From NCBI GenBank assembly GCA_965658225.1, contig CBFHRK010000025.1:1-24579 (forward strand): a stretch of 24,579 bases of DNA, written 5' to 3'. The stretch comes from ECT2AJA-044 sp965658225 (GTDB lineage: Bacteria; Bacteroidota; Bacteroidia; Flavobacteriales; ECT2AJA-044). Made by a program: the position numbers and the translations under genes. The notes below the pieces were generated by a model. The model was given only the letters and a program-made list of their open reading frames with translations, was not told the origin of the DNA and did not search any database. This document shows, in pieces, positions 14,244 through 22,435 of this stretch; position 1 is the stretch's first letter, and the number at the start of each line of letters is the position of its first letter.

Positions 14244-16385
14244 TTATGCCAAGCCTGAAGCAATTACTAAGGCTACAACAGACATTAATTTCAATAAGAT
14301 GTTCAAGGCTGGACCTGAAGTATCCTTAAATGGATCTCCAACGGTATCTCCAGTAACGGCTGCTTTGTGCGCTTCCGTTCCTTTTTTGCCTTGCTCTTCG
14401 AGCATTTTCTTTGCGTTATCCCAAGCACCACCGGCGTTCGATTGGAAGATCGCCATAAGTACACCTGCAGACGTAACTCCGGCCAACAAACCACCAAGGG
14501 TTTCAGCGCCGAAAGCGTATCCAACAATTACAGGCGCCGCAATGGCGAGTAATCCTGGAAGAACCATTTCACGAAGTGAAGCTTGTGTCGAAATCTCAAC
14601 ACACTTATCGTATTCTGCTTTTCCGTCAGCCGCATCAAAAATGGCGCGGTCTTCTGGAGTTGCTTTTGAAATATCAGCATCGTATTTACGCATTACAGCT
14701 AAAGCTGCTTTCAATTCTGGGATATCGGCGAATTGACGACGTACCTCTTGAATCATCGCCATTGCGGCGCGACCCACAGCACCCATTGCCATTGCTGAGA
14801 ATACAAAAGGAAGCATTGCTCCTACTAACAATCCCGCCATTACACGTGGATTCGAAATATCGATACTTTCAATACCTGCTGTTTGCATAAAAGCCGCGAA
14901 CAATGCTAAGGCCGTTAAAGCGGCAGAAGCAATGGCAAAACCTTTACCAATAGCAGCAGTGGTATTTCCTACAGCATCTAATTTATCGGTACGCTCGCGA
15001 ACTTCGCTTGGCAATTCAGCCATTTCAGCAATACCACCCGCGTTATCTGAAATAGGACCGTAAGCATCGACAGCTAATTGGATTCCCGTATTCGCTAACA
15101 TACCTACTGCGGCAATAGCAATACCGTAAAGTCCAGCAAAGTGATGTGAAATCATAATCGCAGCAGCGATAATAAGAATTGGAATAGCGGTAGACATCAT
15201 ACCTACTCCTAAACCAGCGATGATGTTCGTAGCAGCACCTGTTTCAGACTGCTTCATGATATTCAATACAGGTTTCTTACCTGTTCCTGTGTAGTATTCT
15301 GTGATACTACCAACTCCTAATCCGGCCACTAGGCCGGCAATAGTTGCCCAAAAAACACCCATTGAAGTGTATTCAATGTCGTTAAACATCCAGCTTGCTG
15401 GAAGCATGTATTGAATAAGGAAGTAAGAAACCAAAAGCATTAATCCGGCAGAAATAAACTCTCCACGGTTCAAAGCAGATTGTGGGTTTCCACCTTCTTT
15501 TACCTTTACGAAGAAGGTACCCAAGATAGATACGAGGATACCTGCTCCTGCTAAGCTCAATGGAAGCATTACCGCTCCAAGTGTTTGTCCTTCGAATTCA
15601 GGAAGGGCAAAAAACGCTGCTCCCAAAACCATAGTACCGATGATGGATCCGACGAATGATTCGAAAAGATCGGCGCCCATACCTGCAACATCACCAACGT
15701 TGTCACCAACGTTATCGGCAATAGTAGCTGGGTTCAATGGGTGATCTTCAGGAATTCCGGCTTCTACTTTACCTACAAGGTCAGCACCTACATCCGCTGC
15801 TTTGGTATAAATACCTCCACCCACACGGGCAAATAGCGCAATTGAAGAAGCTCCTAGGGAGAATCCAGAAAGAATATTAATAACTCGTGCTGTATCGGTT
15901 GCCGTGTCGGTTCCGAACATTCCTTGATAAACAAAGAACAAGATGCTTAACCCGAGTACTCCAAGACCAACTACTCCAAGACCCATTACAGATCCACCGG
16001 CGAAGGCTACTTCAAGTCCCTTACCCAAAGAGGTACGAGCGGCTTGTGTGGTACGAACGTTTGCTTTGGTTGCGATACGCATTCCAATAAATCCGGCTAA
16101 ACCGGAGCAAACCGCACCAACGATAAACGAAACGGCAATTAATGGACTCGAATCAGCTTCGCTGTATCCTTTAAAGGCCAACATCGCGGCTACAGCCAAT
16201 ACGAATACAGCTAGTATGCGGTACTCTGCTTTTAGGAAGGCCATTGCTCCTTCTGCAATACTCGCGGCAATACGCGACATTTTTGCATCGCCTTCATCTT
16301 GTTTAGAAACCCAGGCACTGCGCCAGAATACAAACAATAAGGCGATAACGCCAAAGGCTGGTAAAATGTATACCAAATTTTCCAT
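14244..16385 (-). CDS. hppA: Membrane-bound ion-pumping pyrophosphatase, K+-dependent type
   Basis: The 713-residue polytopic enzyme couples hydrolysis of pyrophosphate to export of H+ or Na+. The substrate-binding signature DVGADLVGKVE (198-208) and DNVGDNVGDVAGMGADLFES (224-243) are intact. GNTTAAIGKGFA has Ala where K+-independent enzymes carry Lys, so it should need K+. The gating Glu is E242, directly after ADLF as in the Na+-pumping Thermotoga enzyme; plant H+ pumps have it about four residues later. Na+ transport is therefore a reasonable inference but is not proven. It lies 21 nt after pdhB on the same strand, so readthrough from the pdhB promoter is likely, and it ends at a strong terminator. 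Confidence 0.96.
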   Translation of the reverse strand: MENLVYILPAFGVIALLFVFWRSAWVSKQDEGDAKMSRIAASIAEGAMAFLKAEYRILAVFVLAVAAMLAFKGYSEADSSPLIAVSFIVGAVCSGLAGFIGMRIATKANVRTTQAARTSLGKGLEVAFAGGSVMGLGVVGLGVLGLSILFFVYQGMFGTDTATDTARVINILSGFSLGASSIALFARVGGGIYTKAADVGADLVGKVEAGIPEDHPLNPATIADNVGDNVGDVAGMGADLFESFVGSIIGTMVLGAAFFALPEFEGQTLGAVMLPLSLAGAGILVSILGTFFVKVKEGGNPQSALNRGEFISAGLMLLVSYFLIQYMLPASWMFNDIEYTSMGVFWATIAGLVAGLGVGSITEYYTGTGKKPVLNIMKQSETGAATNIIAGLGVGMMSTAIPILIIAAAIMISHHFAGLYGIAIAAVGMLANTGIQLAVDAYGPISDNAGGIAEMAELPSEVRERTDKLDAVGNTTAAIGKGFAIASAALTALALFAAFMQTAGIESIDISNPRVMAGLLVGAMLPFVFSAMAMGAVGRAAMAMIQEVRRQFADIPELKAALAVMRKYDADISKATPEDRAIFDAADGKAEYDKCVEISTQASLREMVLPGLLAIAAPVIVGYAFGAETLGGLLAGVTSAGVLMAIFQSNAGGAWDNAKKMLEEQGKKGTEAHKAAVTGDTVGDPFKDTSGPALNILLKLMSVVALVIASGLA

Positions 16386-16406
16386 GAAACTATTTATTTG
16401 GATTAT

Positions 16407-17387
16407 TTATGAGATGTATAAAACACTTTTAACTGCTTTAACTACGTCGTCTACCTGCGGTAGGAAGGCCTCCACCAAGGTAGGTGCATAGGCCATCGGC
16501 GTGTCAAGCGTATTGATTCTTTTTACAGGTGCATCGAGGTAATCGAATGCGTATTTCTGAACGTTGTAGGTGATATCTGTGGAGATATTGGCTAATGGCC
16601 AAGCCTCTTCAAGAACCACTAAACGATTTGTTTTTTTAACGGAAGTAATTACGGTATCGTAATCGATTGGGCGCACAGAACGCAAATCAATGATTTCGCA
16701 CTCAATACCTTCTTTCGCCAATTGCTCTGCGGCCGAATAAGCGTGCTTAATAATTTTCCCGAAAGAAACGATGGTCACGTGATTACCCGTTCTTTTTACT
16801 TCAGCAACACCAATTGGAATCAAATATTCCCCATCTGGAACAAGTCCTTTGTCGCCATACATTTGCTCCGATTCCATTACCAAAACTGGATCGTTATCGC
16901 GAATAGCGCTTTTTAGGAGGCCTTTGGCATCTTTTGGATTCGAAGGAACTACGACTTTAAGTCCAGGCGTATTTGCAAACCAGTTCTCAAAACTTTGGCT
17001 GTGGGTTGCGCCTAATTGTCCGGCAGAACCGCTTGGGCCGCGGAAAACGATTGGGATATTGAATTGACCACCCGACATTTGATACATCTTAGCAGCATTG
17101 CTAATGATTTGATCAATGGATACAAGAGAGAAGTTGAAGGTCATATATTCAATGATCGGCCGAAGTCCGTTCATAGCCGATCCAACTCCAATTCCAGAAA
17201 AGCCAAGTTCGGCAATCGGGGTATCGATCACCCGTTTTGGTCCGAATTCGTCTAACATTCCCTTTGAAGCTTTGTATGCGCCGTTGTATTCGGCTACTTC
17301 TTCGCCCATTAGATAAACGCGCTCATCGCGGCGCATTTCCTCACTCATGGCTTCACATATAGCTTCTCTAAATTGAATTTCTCTCAT
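16407..17387 (-). CDS. pdhB: Pyruvate dehydrogenase E1 component, beta subunit
   Basis: The 326-residue protein is the E1-beta subunit that, with E1-alpha, decarboxylates pyruvate on thiamine diphosphate. Landmarks are MGEEVAEYNGAYKAS near the N-terminus, the thiamine-activating Glu60 in DTPIAELGFSG, the FRGPSGSAGQLGATHSQ segment, and the C-terminal transketolase domain with IDLRSVRPIDYDT. The alpha subunit and E2 are not in this window, as I expect for many Flavobacteriales, where pdhB stands apart. The frame is open 11 codons further up, but a perfect -7 element lies in that stretch, so ATG 17387 is used. hppA follows after 21 nt. Confidence 0.94.
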   Translation of the reverse strand: MREIQFREAICEAMSEEMRRDERVYLMGEEVAEYNGAYKASKGMLDEFGPKRVIDTPIAELGFSGIGVGSAMNGLRPIIEYMTFNFSLVSIDQIISNAAKMYQMSGGQFNIPIVFRGPSGSAGQLGATHSQSFENWFANTPGLKVVVPSNPKDAKGLLKSAIRDNDPVLVMESEQMYGDKGLVPDGEYLIPIGVAEVKRTGNHVTIVSFGKIIKHAYSAAEQLAKEGIECEIIDLRSVRPIDYDTVITSVKKTNRLVVLEEAWPLANISTDITYNVQKYAFDYLDAPVKRINTLDTPMAYAPTLVEAFLPQVDDVVKAVKSVLYIS

Positions 17388-17408
17388 GATCCTTAGCGTT
17401 AGGGTGGG

Positions 17409-17416
17409 CAAAAATA
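17409..17416 (-). promoter_or_regulatory. -7 element of pdhB
   Basis: The minus strand reads TATTTTTG (exact TAnnTTTG), 21 nt upstream of ATG 17387. It is back-to-back with the etfB element 13 nt away. No good TTG is seen at the -33 distance. Confidence 0.6.
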
Positions 17417-17429
17417 ACAATTAAATGAC

Positions 17430-17437
17430 TAAATTTG
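17430..17437 (+). promoter_or_regulatory. -7 element of etfB
   Basis: TAAATTTG is an exact TAnnTTTG match, 30 nt upstream of ATG 17468. The -33 site would fall on the pdhB -7 element, so the two promoters physically overlap. Confidence 0.6.
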
Positions 17438-17467
17438 CCTTCCCCAAAACGAAATACGAGAAACACG

Positions 17468-18214
17468 ATGAATATACTGGTTTGCATCTCTCACGTTCCG
17501 GACACAACGTCCAAAATAAACTTCGGCAATAACGATACTGAATTCATTAAAGACGGGCTTCAATTTATTATTGGCCCCAACGATGAATTTGGTCTAACAA
17601 AAGCCCTTTTTCTGAAAGAAAAAAATGGCGGCACCATTACCGTTATTAATGTAGGAGGCCCAGAAACAGAGCCTACCTTAAGAAAGGCATTGGCTATTGG
17701 TGCAGACGCTGCAGTTCGCATTGACGCAGCTGCAACAGATGGTTATTTTGTAGCGCAACAGATTGCGAGCTACGCAAAAGAAAATGCTTTCGACCTTATC
17801 ATTTGCGGTACCGAATCTATCGATTACAATGGAGGTCAAGTTCCTGGTATGGTTGCCGAACTATTGGGAATTCCGTTTGTTCAAACATGTATTGGCTTTG
17901 AGGTCGAAGGAACCGAAGCGACGGTTATTCGCGAAATCGACGGAGGTAAAGAAACTTTGAAAGGTTCGCTTCCGATGGTAATTGCCGGAAAAAAAGGATT
18001 GGTTGAGGAAAAGGACCTTCGTATTCCAAATATGCGGGGTATCATGATGGCTCGTCAGAAGTCGTTAACTGTGCATCCGGCCGTGGAGGCCGAAACCGGA
18101 TTCGTAACAGAAAAATACGAACGACCCGCAGAAAAAGGTGCCTGTATGATGATCGACGCCGATAATATCGATGAGTTGGTTCGCCTATTACACGAAGAAG
18201 CCAAAGTAATTTAA
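17468..18214 (+). CDS. etfB: Electron transfer flavoprotein, beta subunit
   Basis: The 248-residue subunit binds AMP and, with EtfA, shuttles electrons from acyl-CoA and other dehydrogenases to ETF-quinone oxidoreductase. It begins MNILVCISHVPDTTSK and contains GPNDEFGLTKAL, LAIGADAAVRID and the conserved GTESIDYNGGQVPGMVAE segment. The C-terminal recognition-loop region includes RIPNMRGIMMARQK. The frame stays open to a TTG at 17435, but that lies inside the promoter -7 element, so ATG 17468 is chosen. It heads a plus-strand run with etfA 21 nt downstream. Confidence 0.95.
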   Translation: MNILVCISHVPDTTSKINFGNNDTEFIKDGLQFIIGPNDEFGLTKALFLKEKNGGTITVINVGGPETEPTLRKALAIGADAAVRIDAAATDGYFVAQQIASYAKENAFDLIICGTESIDYNGGQVPGMVAELLGIPFVQTCIGFEVEGTEATVIREIDGGKETLKGSLPMVIAGKKGLVEEKDLRIPNMRGIMMARQKSLTVHPAVEAETGFVTEKYERPAEKGACMMIDADNIDELVRLLHEEAKVI

Positions 18215-18235
18215 GGAAGATTAAAACGAACAAAT

Positions 18236-19195
18236 ATGTCTGTATTAGTTTACGCAGAATCTTGGGAAGGAAAATTTAAGAAAGCCACTTTTGAAGCAGT
18301 GAGTTATGCCAAGCGCATAGCCGATGTTGATGGTGGAGATACTGTTGCAGTAACCTTTGGAGATGTTTCGGATGACGCGAGTTCTCTAGGAAATTACGGA
18401 GCCTCGAAAGTGATTAACGTATCGAATGTATCCAGTTTTGGGAATGATGTTTTCGCCTCTGCCTTGGCTGAAATCGCTTCCAACGAGGGTTGTAACACCA
18501 TCGTTTTATCGAATACAAACAACGGTGGATCTACAGCCCCGTTATTGGCCATTAAAGCAAGCGCTTCCTTAGTGACGAACGCCTTGGCATTGCCAACGAG
18601 TACACAGCCACTTACTGTAAAACGCAAAAGCTTTTCATCGAAAGGATTCGCCTTTTACAAGTCGAACAGCGCCAAGAACGTAATCACCATTATACCGAAC
18701 GCAATTGGTGTTCAAGAGTTTGATGGAACGGCAAGCGTGGAAGATTTTTCAGCTTCGAATACCGCAGCCCAACTAACCTCGGTGAGCGTAGATACGGCAA
18801 AAGGTAAAATTCCACTTCCCGAAGCGGAACTCGTTGTTTCGGCAGGTCGAGGAATGAAAGCACCAGAACATTGGAACTTAATTGAAGAGTTAGCGGAAAC
18901 ACTAGAAGCAGGAACCGCATGTTCAAAGCCCGTTTCGGATATGGGATGGCGCCCTCACAGCGAGCACGTTGGTCAAACAGGAATAGCCATTAACCCACAA
19001 CTATATATTGCGATTGGTATTTCAGGTGCTATTCAACATTTGGCTGGAGTTAATGCTTCCAAAAATATTGTTGTCATCAATAAAGACCCCGAAGCGCCTT
19101 TCTTCAAGGCTGCCGACTACGGAATTATTGGCGATGCATTTGAAGTAGTTCCTAAGCTAACAGCGGCGCTAAAAGCATACAAGGCGAACCATTAA
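18236..19195 (+). CDS. etfA: Electron transfer flavoprotein, alpha subunit
   Basis: The 319-residue subunit carries the FAD of the ETF heterodimer. The C-terminal FAD-binding domain is clear: SAGRGMK (202-208), HVGQTG (244-249), GISGAIQHLAGV (261-272) and INKDPEAPFFKAADYGI (281-297). The N-terminal domain is a typical ETF alpha/beta fold. Length is normal for the family. It lies 21 nt after etfB and 3 nt before the nuclease gene, so the three are probably co-transcribed. Confidence 0.96.
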   Translation: MSVLVYAESWEGKFKKATFEAVSYAKRIADVDGGDTVAVTFGDVSDDASSLGNYGASKVINVSNVSSFGNDVFASALAEIASNEGCNTIVLSNTNNGGSTAPLLAIKASASLVTNALALPTSTQPLTVKRKSFSSKGFAFYKSNSAKNVITIIPNAIGVQEFDGTASVEDFSASNTAAQLTSVSVDTAKGKIPLPEAELVVSAGRGMKAPEHWNLIEELAETLEAGTACSKPVSDMGWRPHSEHVGQTGIAINPQLYIAIGISGAIQHLAGVNASKNIVVINKDPEAPFFKAADYGIIGDAFEVVPKLTAALKAYKANH

Positions 19196-19198
19196 TTC

Positions 19199-19813
19199 AT
19201 GAAAAAGGTCCGCCTAAGTATTGTTGGATTGTCGTACAGTCAAACCCAAAGTGGTGCGTACGCATTGGTTTTGTCCGAAGAAAAAGGGCATCGCCGACTT
19301 CCAATCATTATTGGCGGGTTCGAAGCGCAGTCGATTGCCATAGCGCTCGAAAAAGAGGTGGTGCCTCCGAGACCGCTTACGCATGACCTATTTAAGCAGT
19401 TCGCCGACGAATTCGAGATCGGACTCAAAGAGGTGTTAATTCACAAACTTCAAGACGGAGTGTTTTATGCCCGACTCTTATGTACTCAAAAAGGGGAAGA
19501 AGTTGCCTTAGACGCTCGTACTTCTGATGCTGTGGCCCTAGCGGTCCGATTTGGCTGTCCGATTTTCACCTATGAAGAAATTCTAAAAGCCGCAGGTATC
19601 ATTTTAGAAGAGGAAGGCTCGGATGAATCCGTCGCTGAAGAATCTTTCGAAATGGAAGAAGCCATCGAAAGCGAAAAAGAAGAAGTGGAAGAACACTTTG
19701 TCGGACTCAATGAATCGCAACTAACGGCCCTGATGCAAGACGCGATCGAAAAAGAAGACTACGAAAAAGCAGCGGCCCTTCGCGACGAAATCGAGAAGCG
19801 CAAAAAAAACTAA
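19199..19813 (+). CDS. Bifunctional nuclease family protein (DUF151) with UVR motif
   Basis: The 204-residue protein has an N-terminal DUF151/BFN domain (about 1-135), with PIIIGGFEAQSIAIAL, RPLTHDLF and the LDARTSDAVALAVR signature. Plant members were described as having RNase and DNase activity. An acidic linker (about 140-170, rich in Glu) leads to a C-terminal UvrB/UvrC-type helix pair (LMQDAIEKEDYEKAAALRDEI), a protein-interaction motif. This DUF151-UVR layout is common in Bacteroidota. It starts 3 nt after etfA and ends 10 nt before the transporter. Activity in bacteria is uncertain. Confidence 0.88.
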   Translation: MKKVRLSIVGLSYSQTQSGAYALVLSEEKGHRRLPIIIGGFEAQSIAIALEKEVVPPRPLTHDLFKQFADEFEIGLKEVLIHKLQDGVFYARLLCTQKGEEVALDARTSDAVALAVRFGCPIFTYEEILKAAGIILEEEGSDESVAEESFEMEEAIESEKEEVEEHFVGLNESQLTALMQDAIEKEDYEKAAALRDEIEKRKKN

Positions 19814-19823
19814 TTTAGGTGCC

Positions 19824-21623
19824 ATGAGCCGCACCTTCCTTTTCCTCTTTTTATTTCTATACACTTTCTCCTTTGCTCAATCGGTGGAAGGCACTTGGGT
19901 TTTTCAATCCATTGAATCTTCAAAAGGCGAAAATCTATTCCCCGTCTCAAATACGGACACTATGCAGATCGATTCTTCGGGATCGTTCATTTATTCGCTG
20001 GATGCAAAAAACTTGTTAGCCAAGGGCTCTTGGGAATTGAATGGTGATCGACTCGCCTATTCGTATGAAAAGCCATCAGACACGCTCCGATACTACAACA
20101 TAGTTGAGTTAAACGACAGCCTTCTTCGTTTCGAGGAAAATCAAACGCGCTATTCCTTTAGAAAAAAGAATGATTCTCCCTCCGCTGACGCAGTTCAAAC
20201 CACCTCCTTAGATACCGCCTCCCTCGATCAAATCTCTTTATCGGGAATTTTAAGGGGTTTGCTCGGCCTTGCCGTGCTCGTTTTGGTTGGATTCCTGTTT
20301 TCATCGAACCGAAGAGCCATCAATTGGCCATTGATTTTCAAAGGAATTNNNNNNNNNNNNNNNNNNNNNNNNNNNNNNNNNNNNNNNNNNNNNNNNNNNN
20401 NNNNNNNNNNNNNNNNNNNNNNNNNNNNNNNNNNNNNNNNNNNNNCGATTCAAATCATTTTTGCTTTCGCCATACTTAAGGTTGAATTTGTAAAAAACAT
20501 CTTCGATTACTTAAGTCAAGGATTCGTGGTTTTATTGAGTTTCACGGCCGCTGGTTCCGAATTTATTTTCGGATCGCTGGTTACCGATCTCGATGGCTTT
20601 GGTTACATTTTCGCCTTCCAAGTGCTCCCCACAATTCTATTCTTTTCCGCATTAACCAGTCTGCTCTTCTATTTTGGAATTCTTCAAAAGGTAGTTTTCG
20701 CTTTTGCTTGGATCATGAAGCGAACACTCAATCTTAGTGGAGCCGAGAGTTTAGCTTCGGCCGGAAATATATTCTTGGGTCAAACCGAGTCACCTCTCTT
20801 AATAAAACCTTATATCGATAAAATGACCCGCTCAGAATTGCTTTGCCTTATGTCGGGAGGTATGGCAACCATTGCGGGCGGTGTTCTCGCTGCTTATATT
20901 GGGTTTTTAGGTGGTGACGATCCAGTGCAACAGGCGTTTTTTGCAAAGCATTTATTAGCAGCATCCGTAATGTCGGCTCCCGCCGCGGTTGTTGGTGCCA
21001 AACTTCTCGTTCCCGAAACGGAGAAGTTCAACAAAGACATGACCATTTCGAGCGAAAAAATTGGCAAGAACGCCTTAGAAGCGATCACCAACGGAACACT
21101 TCAAGGAATACGCCTCGCTGTAAATGTGGGCGCTATGCTTCTGGTTTTCATCGCCTTAATTGCCATGGCAAACTACGTACTCTCCGATTTCATTGGTCTG
21201 CACACAGGACTTAACAAATGGGTAAATGCATTCACCGATGGCCAATACGAAACCTTCACTCTTCAATTCATTTTGGGTTATGCCCTAGCCCCATTGACTT
21301 GGCTCATGGGCGTTGCAAAAGAGGATATGATTTTGGTCGGACAACTACTCGGAGAAAAAACCATTCTCAACGAATTTGTGGCCTACGTGAGTCTGGGCGA
21401 TTTAAAAACGGCCGGCAAATTCACCGAAGAAAAATCGATCATCATCGCAACGTACATACTTTGTGGTTTTGCCAATTTCTCATCCATCGGGATCCAAATC
21501 GGTGGAATTGGAGCACTCGCTCCGGGACGAAAAACCGCCCTTTCCGAACTCGGAATAAAAGCCCTTATCGGTGGCACCTTGGCTTCCTTGTTTACCGCAG
21601 TAATTGTTGGCATGCTCATTTAA
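19824..21623 (+). CDS. NupC/CNT-type nucleoside transporter with N-terminal lipocalin-like domain
   Basis: About 600 residues, interrupted by a 97-base N run that hides about 33 residues around the first transporter helices. The C-terminal two thirds are a concentrative nucleoside transporter: the signature GNIFLGQTESPLLIKPYI and later NFSSIGIQIGGIGALAP identify the CNT fold. It should import nucleosides with Na+ or H+. Unlike E. coli NupC (about 400 residues), it begins with a signal peptide (to about residue 18). A globular periplasmic domain of about 95 residues resembling lipocalin-like repair domains (EGTWVFQSIESSKG, FSFRKK-type ending) follows, then a linking helix. The frame is conserved across the gap. 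It sits 10 nt after the nuclease gene. Confidence 0.88.
   Translation: MSRTFLFLFLFLYTFSFAQSVEGTWVFQSIESSKGENLFPVSNTDTMQIDSSGSFIYSLDAKNLLAKGSWELNGDRLAYSYEKPSDTLRYYNIVELNDSLLRFEENQTRYSFRKKNDSPSADAVQTTSLDTASLDQISLSGILRGLLGLAVLVLVGFLFSSNRRAINWPLIFKGIXXXXXXXXXXXXXXXXXXXXXXXXXXXXXXXXXIQIIFAFAILKVEFVKNIFDYLSQGFVVLLSFTAAGSEFIFGSLVTDLDGFGYIFAFQVLPTILFFSALTSLLFYFGILQKVVFAFAWIMKRTLNLSGAESLASAGNIFLGQTESPLLIKPYIDKMTRSELLCLMSGGMATIAGGVLAAYIGFLGGDDPVQQAFFAKHLLAASVMSAPAAVVGAKLLVPETEKFNKDMTISSEKIGKNALEAITNGTLQGIRLAVNVGAMLLVFIALIAMANYVLSDFIGLHTGLNKWVNAFTDGQYETFTLQFILGYALAPLTWLMGVAKEDMILVGQLLGEKTILNEFVAYVSLGDLKTAGKFTEEKSIIIATYILCGFANFSSIGIQIGGIGALAPGRKTALSELGIKALIGGTLASLFTAVIVGMLI
20349..20445. other. Assembly gap (97 N)
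   Basis: Ninety-seven consecutive N inside the transporter gene. The reading frame is the same on both sides, so the estimated size is compatible with an intact gene, but the missing residues cannot be seen. Confidence 0.99.
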
Positions 21624-21661
21624 ACCATCCGTCGTTTTAGTTGTTGAATGAAAAAAAGTCG

Positions 21662-22402
21662 ATGAAACTAAAGCGCGTACTCCTCATTCTTTTAATCGTT
21701 TTTCTCGCCCTAGCGGGCGGATTAGCAATCTTCGTTTCAATAAGCTCGGAAGAACTCCCCAATGGAGTATCCGGCACACAAGCAGAGGCGCTCACCGACA
21801 AAATGTTTACCGCGGTCGGTAAAGAAGCATGGGACTCCACCAAGTTCGTTCAGTGGTCGTTTCGCGACGCAAATCACTACGTTTGGAACAAAGACAAGCA
21901 CTTCGTGCGCGTGAAATGGGACAATATTACGGTCTATCTGCATCCGGCTGATAAATCGGGCCGGGTCTTTCAAAAAGCCACCGAACTTGATGGCGATGAA
22001 AAAAGTGCCCTTCTTCAAAAAGCATGGGATTCGTTCAATAACGACAGCTTTTGGCTCATCGCGCCGTTGAAGGCGCGCGATCCAGGAACCGAACGCAAAC
22101 TCGTAGATACCGAGCAAGGCCCGGCTCTTTTAGTGACCTACACAAGCGGTGGAACCACCCCCGGGGATAGTTACTTATGGCTGCTCGACGATTCGGGTCT
22201 GCCCTACGCCTGGAAAATGTGGGTTCAAGTGCTTCCTGTGGGCGGACTCAAATTCACTTGGGAGAATTACGTGGCTACGCGGACGGGTGTTCAGATCGCG
22301 CTCGACCACCGAGCCGAGAGTCTGAACGTACCTATTTCAGGAGTTGATTTTGCGATGTCGCTATCCGACTTAAATGTATCCGATACACTTCTTGTGCATT
22401 AA
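21662..22402 (+). CDS. Membrane-anchored protein of unknown function
   Basis: The 246-residue product has a positively charged start (MKLKR) and one hydrophobic segment (about 6-31), followed by an exported soluble domain. The body is rich in Trp and aromatic residues (FVQWSFRDANHYVWNKDKH, VKWDNITVYLHP, KMWVQVLPVGGLKFTWENY), which suggests a beta-rich ligand-binding fold. I do not recognise the family. An upstream TTG (21641) would add 7 residues; ATG 21662 is preferred because it precedes the anchor directly. It lies between the transporter (38-nt gap) and the protease (33-nt gap), so co-transcription is likely. Confidence 0.75.
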   Translation: MKLKRVLLILLIVFLALAGGLAIFVSISSEELPNGVSGTQAEALTDKMFTAVGKEAWDSTKFVQWSFRDANHYVWNKDKHFVRVKWDNITVYLHPADKSGRVFQKATELDGDEKSALLQKAWDSFNNDSFWLIAPLKARDPGTERKLVDTEQGPALLVTYTSGGTTPGDSYLWLLDDSGLPYAWKMWVQVLPVGGLKFTWENYVATRTGVQIALDHRAESLNVPISGVDFAMSLSDLNVSDTLLVH

Positions 22403-22435
22403 TTTGCTACATTCCACCTCCTTAATAATTTACAC

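Noticed and set aside
14299..14736. Plus-strand 145-codon frame inside hppA
   Set aside because: Antisense shadow of a well-conserved enzyme; composition reflects the Ala/Gly-rich membrane protein on the other strand.
17388..17420. Upstream extension of pdhB (11 extra codons)
   Set aside because: It would place the start codon upstream of a perfect -7 promoter element and adds sequence not expected in E1-beta.
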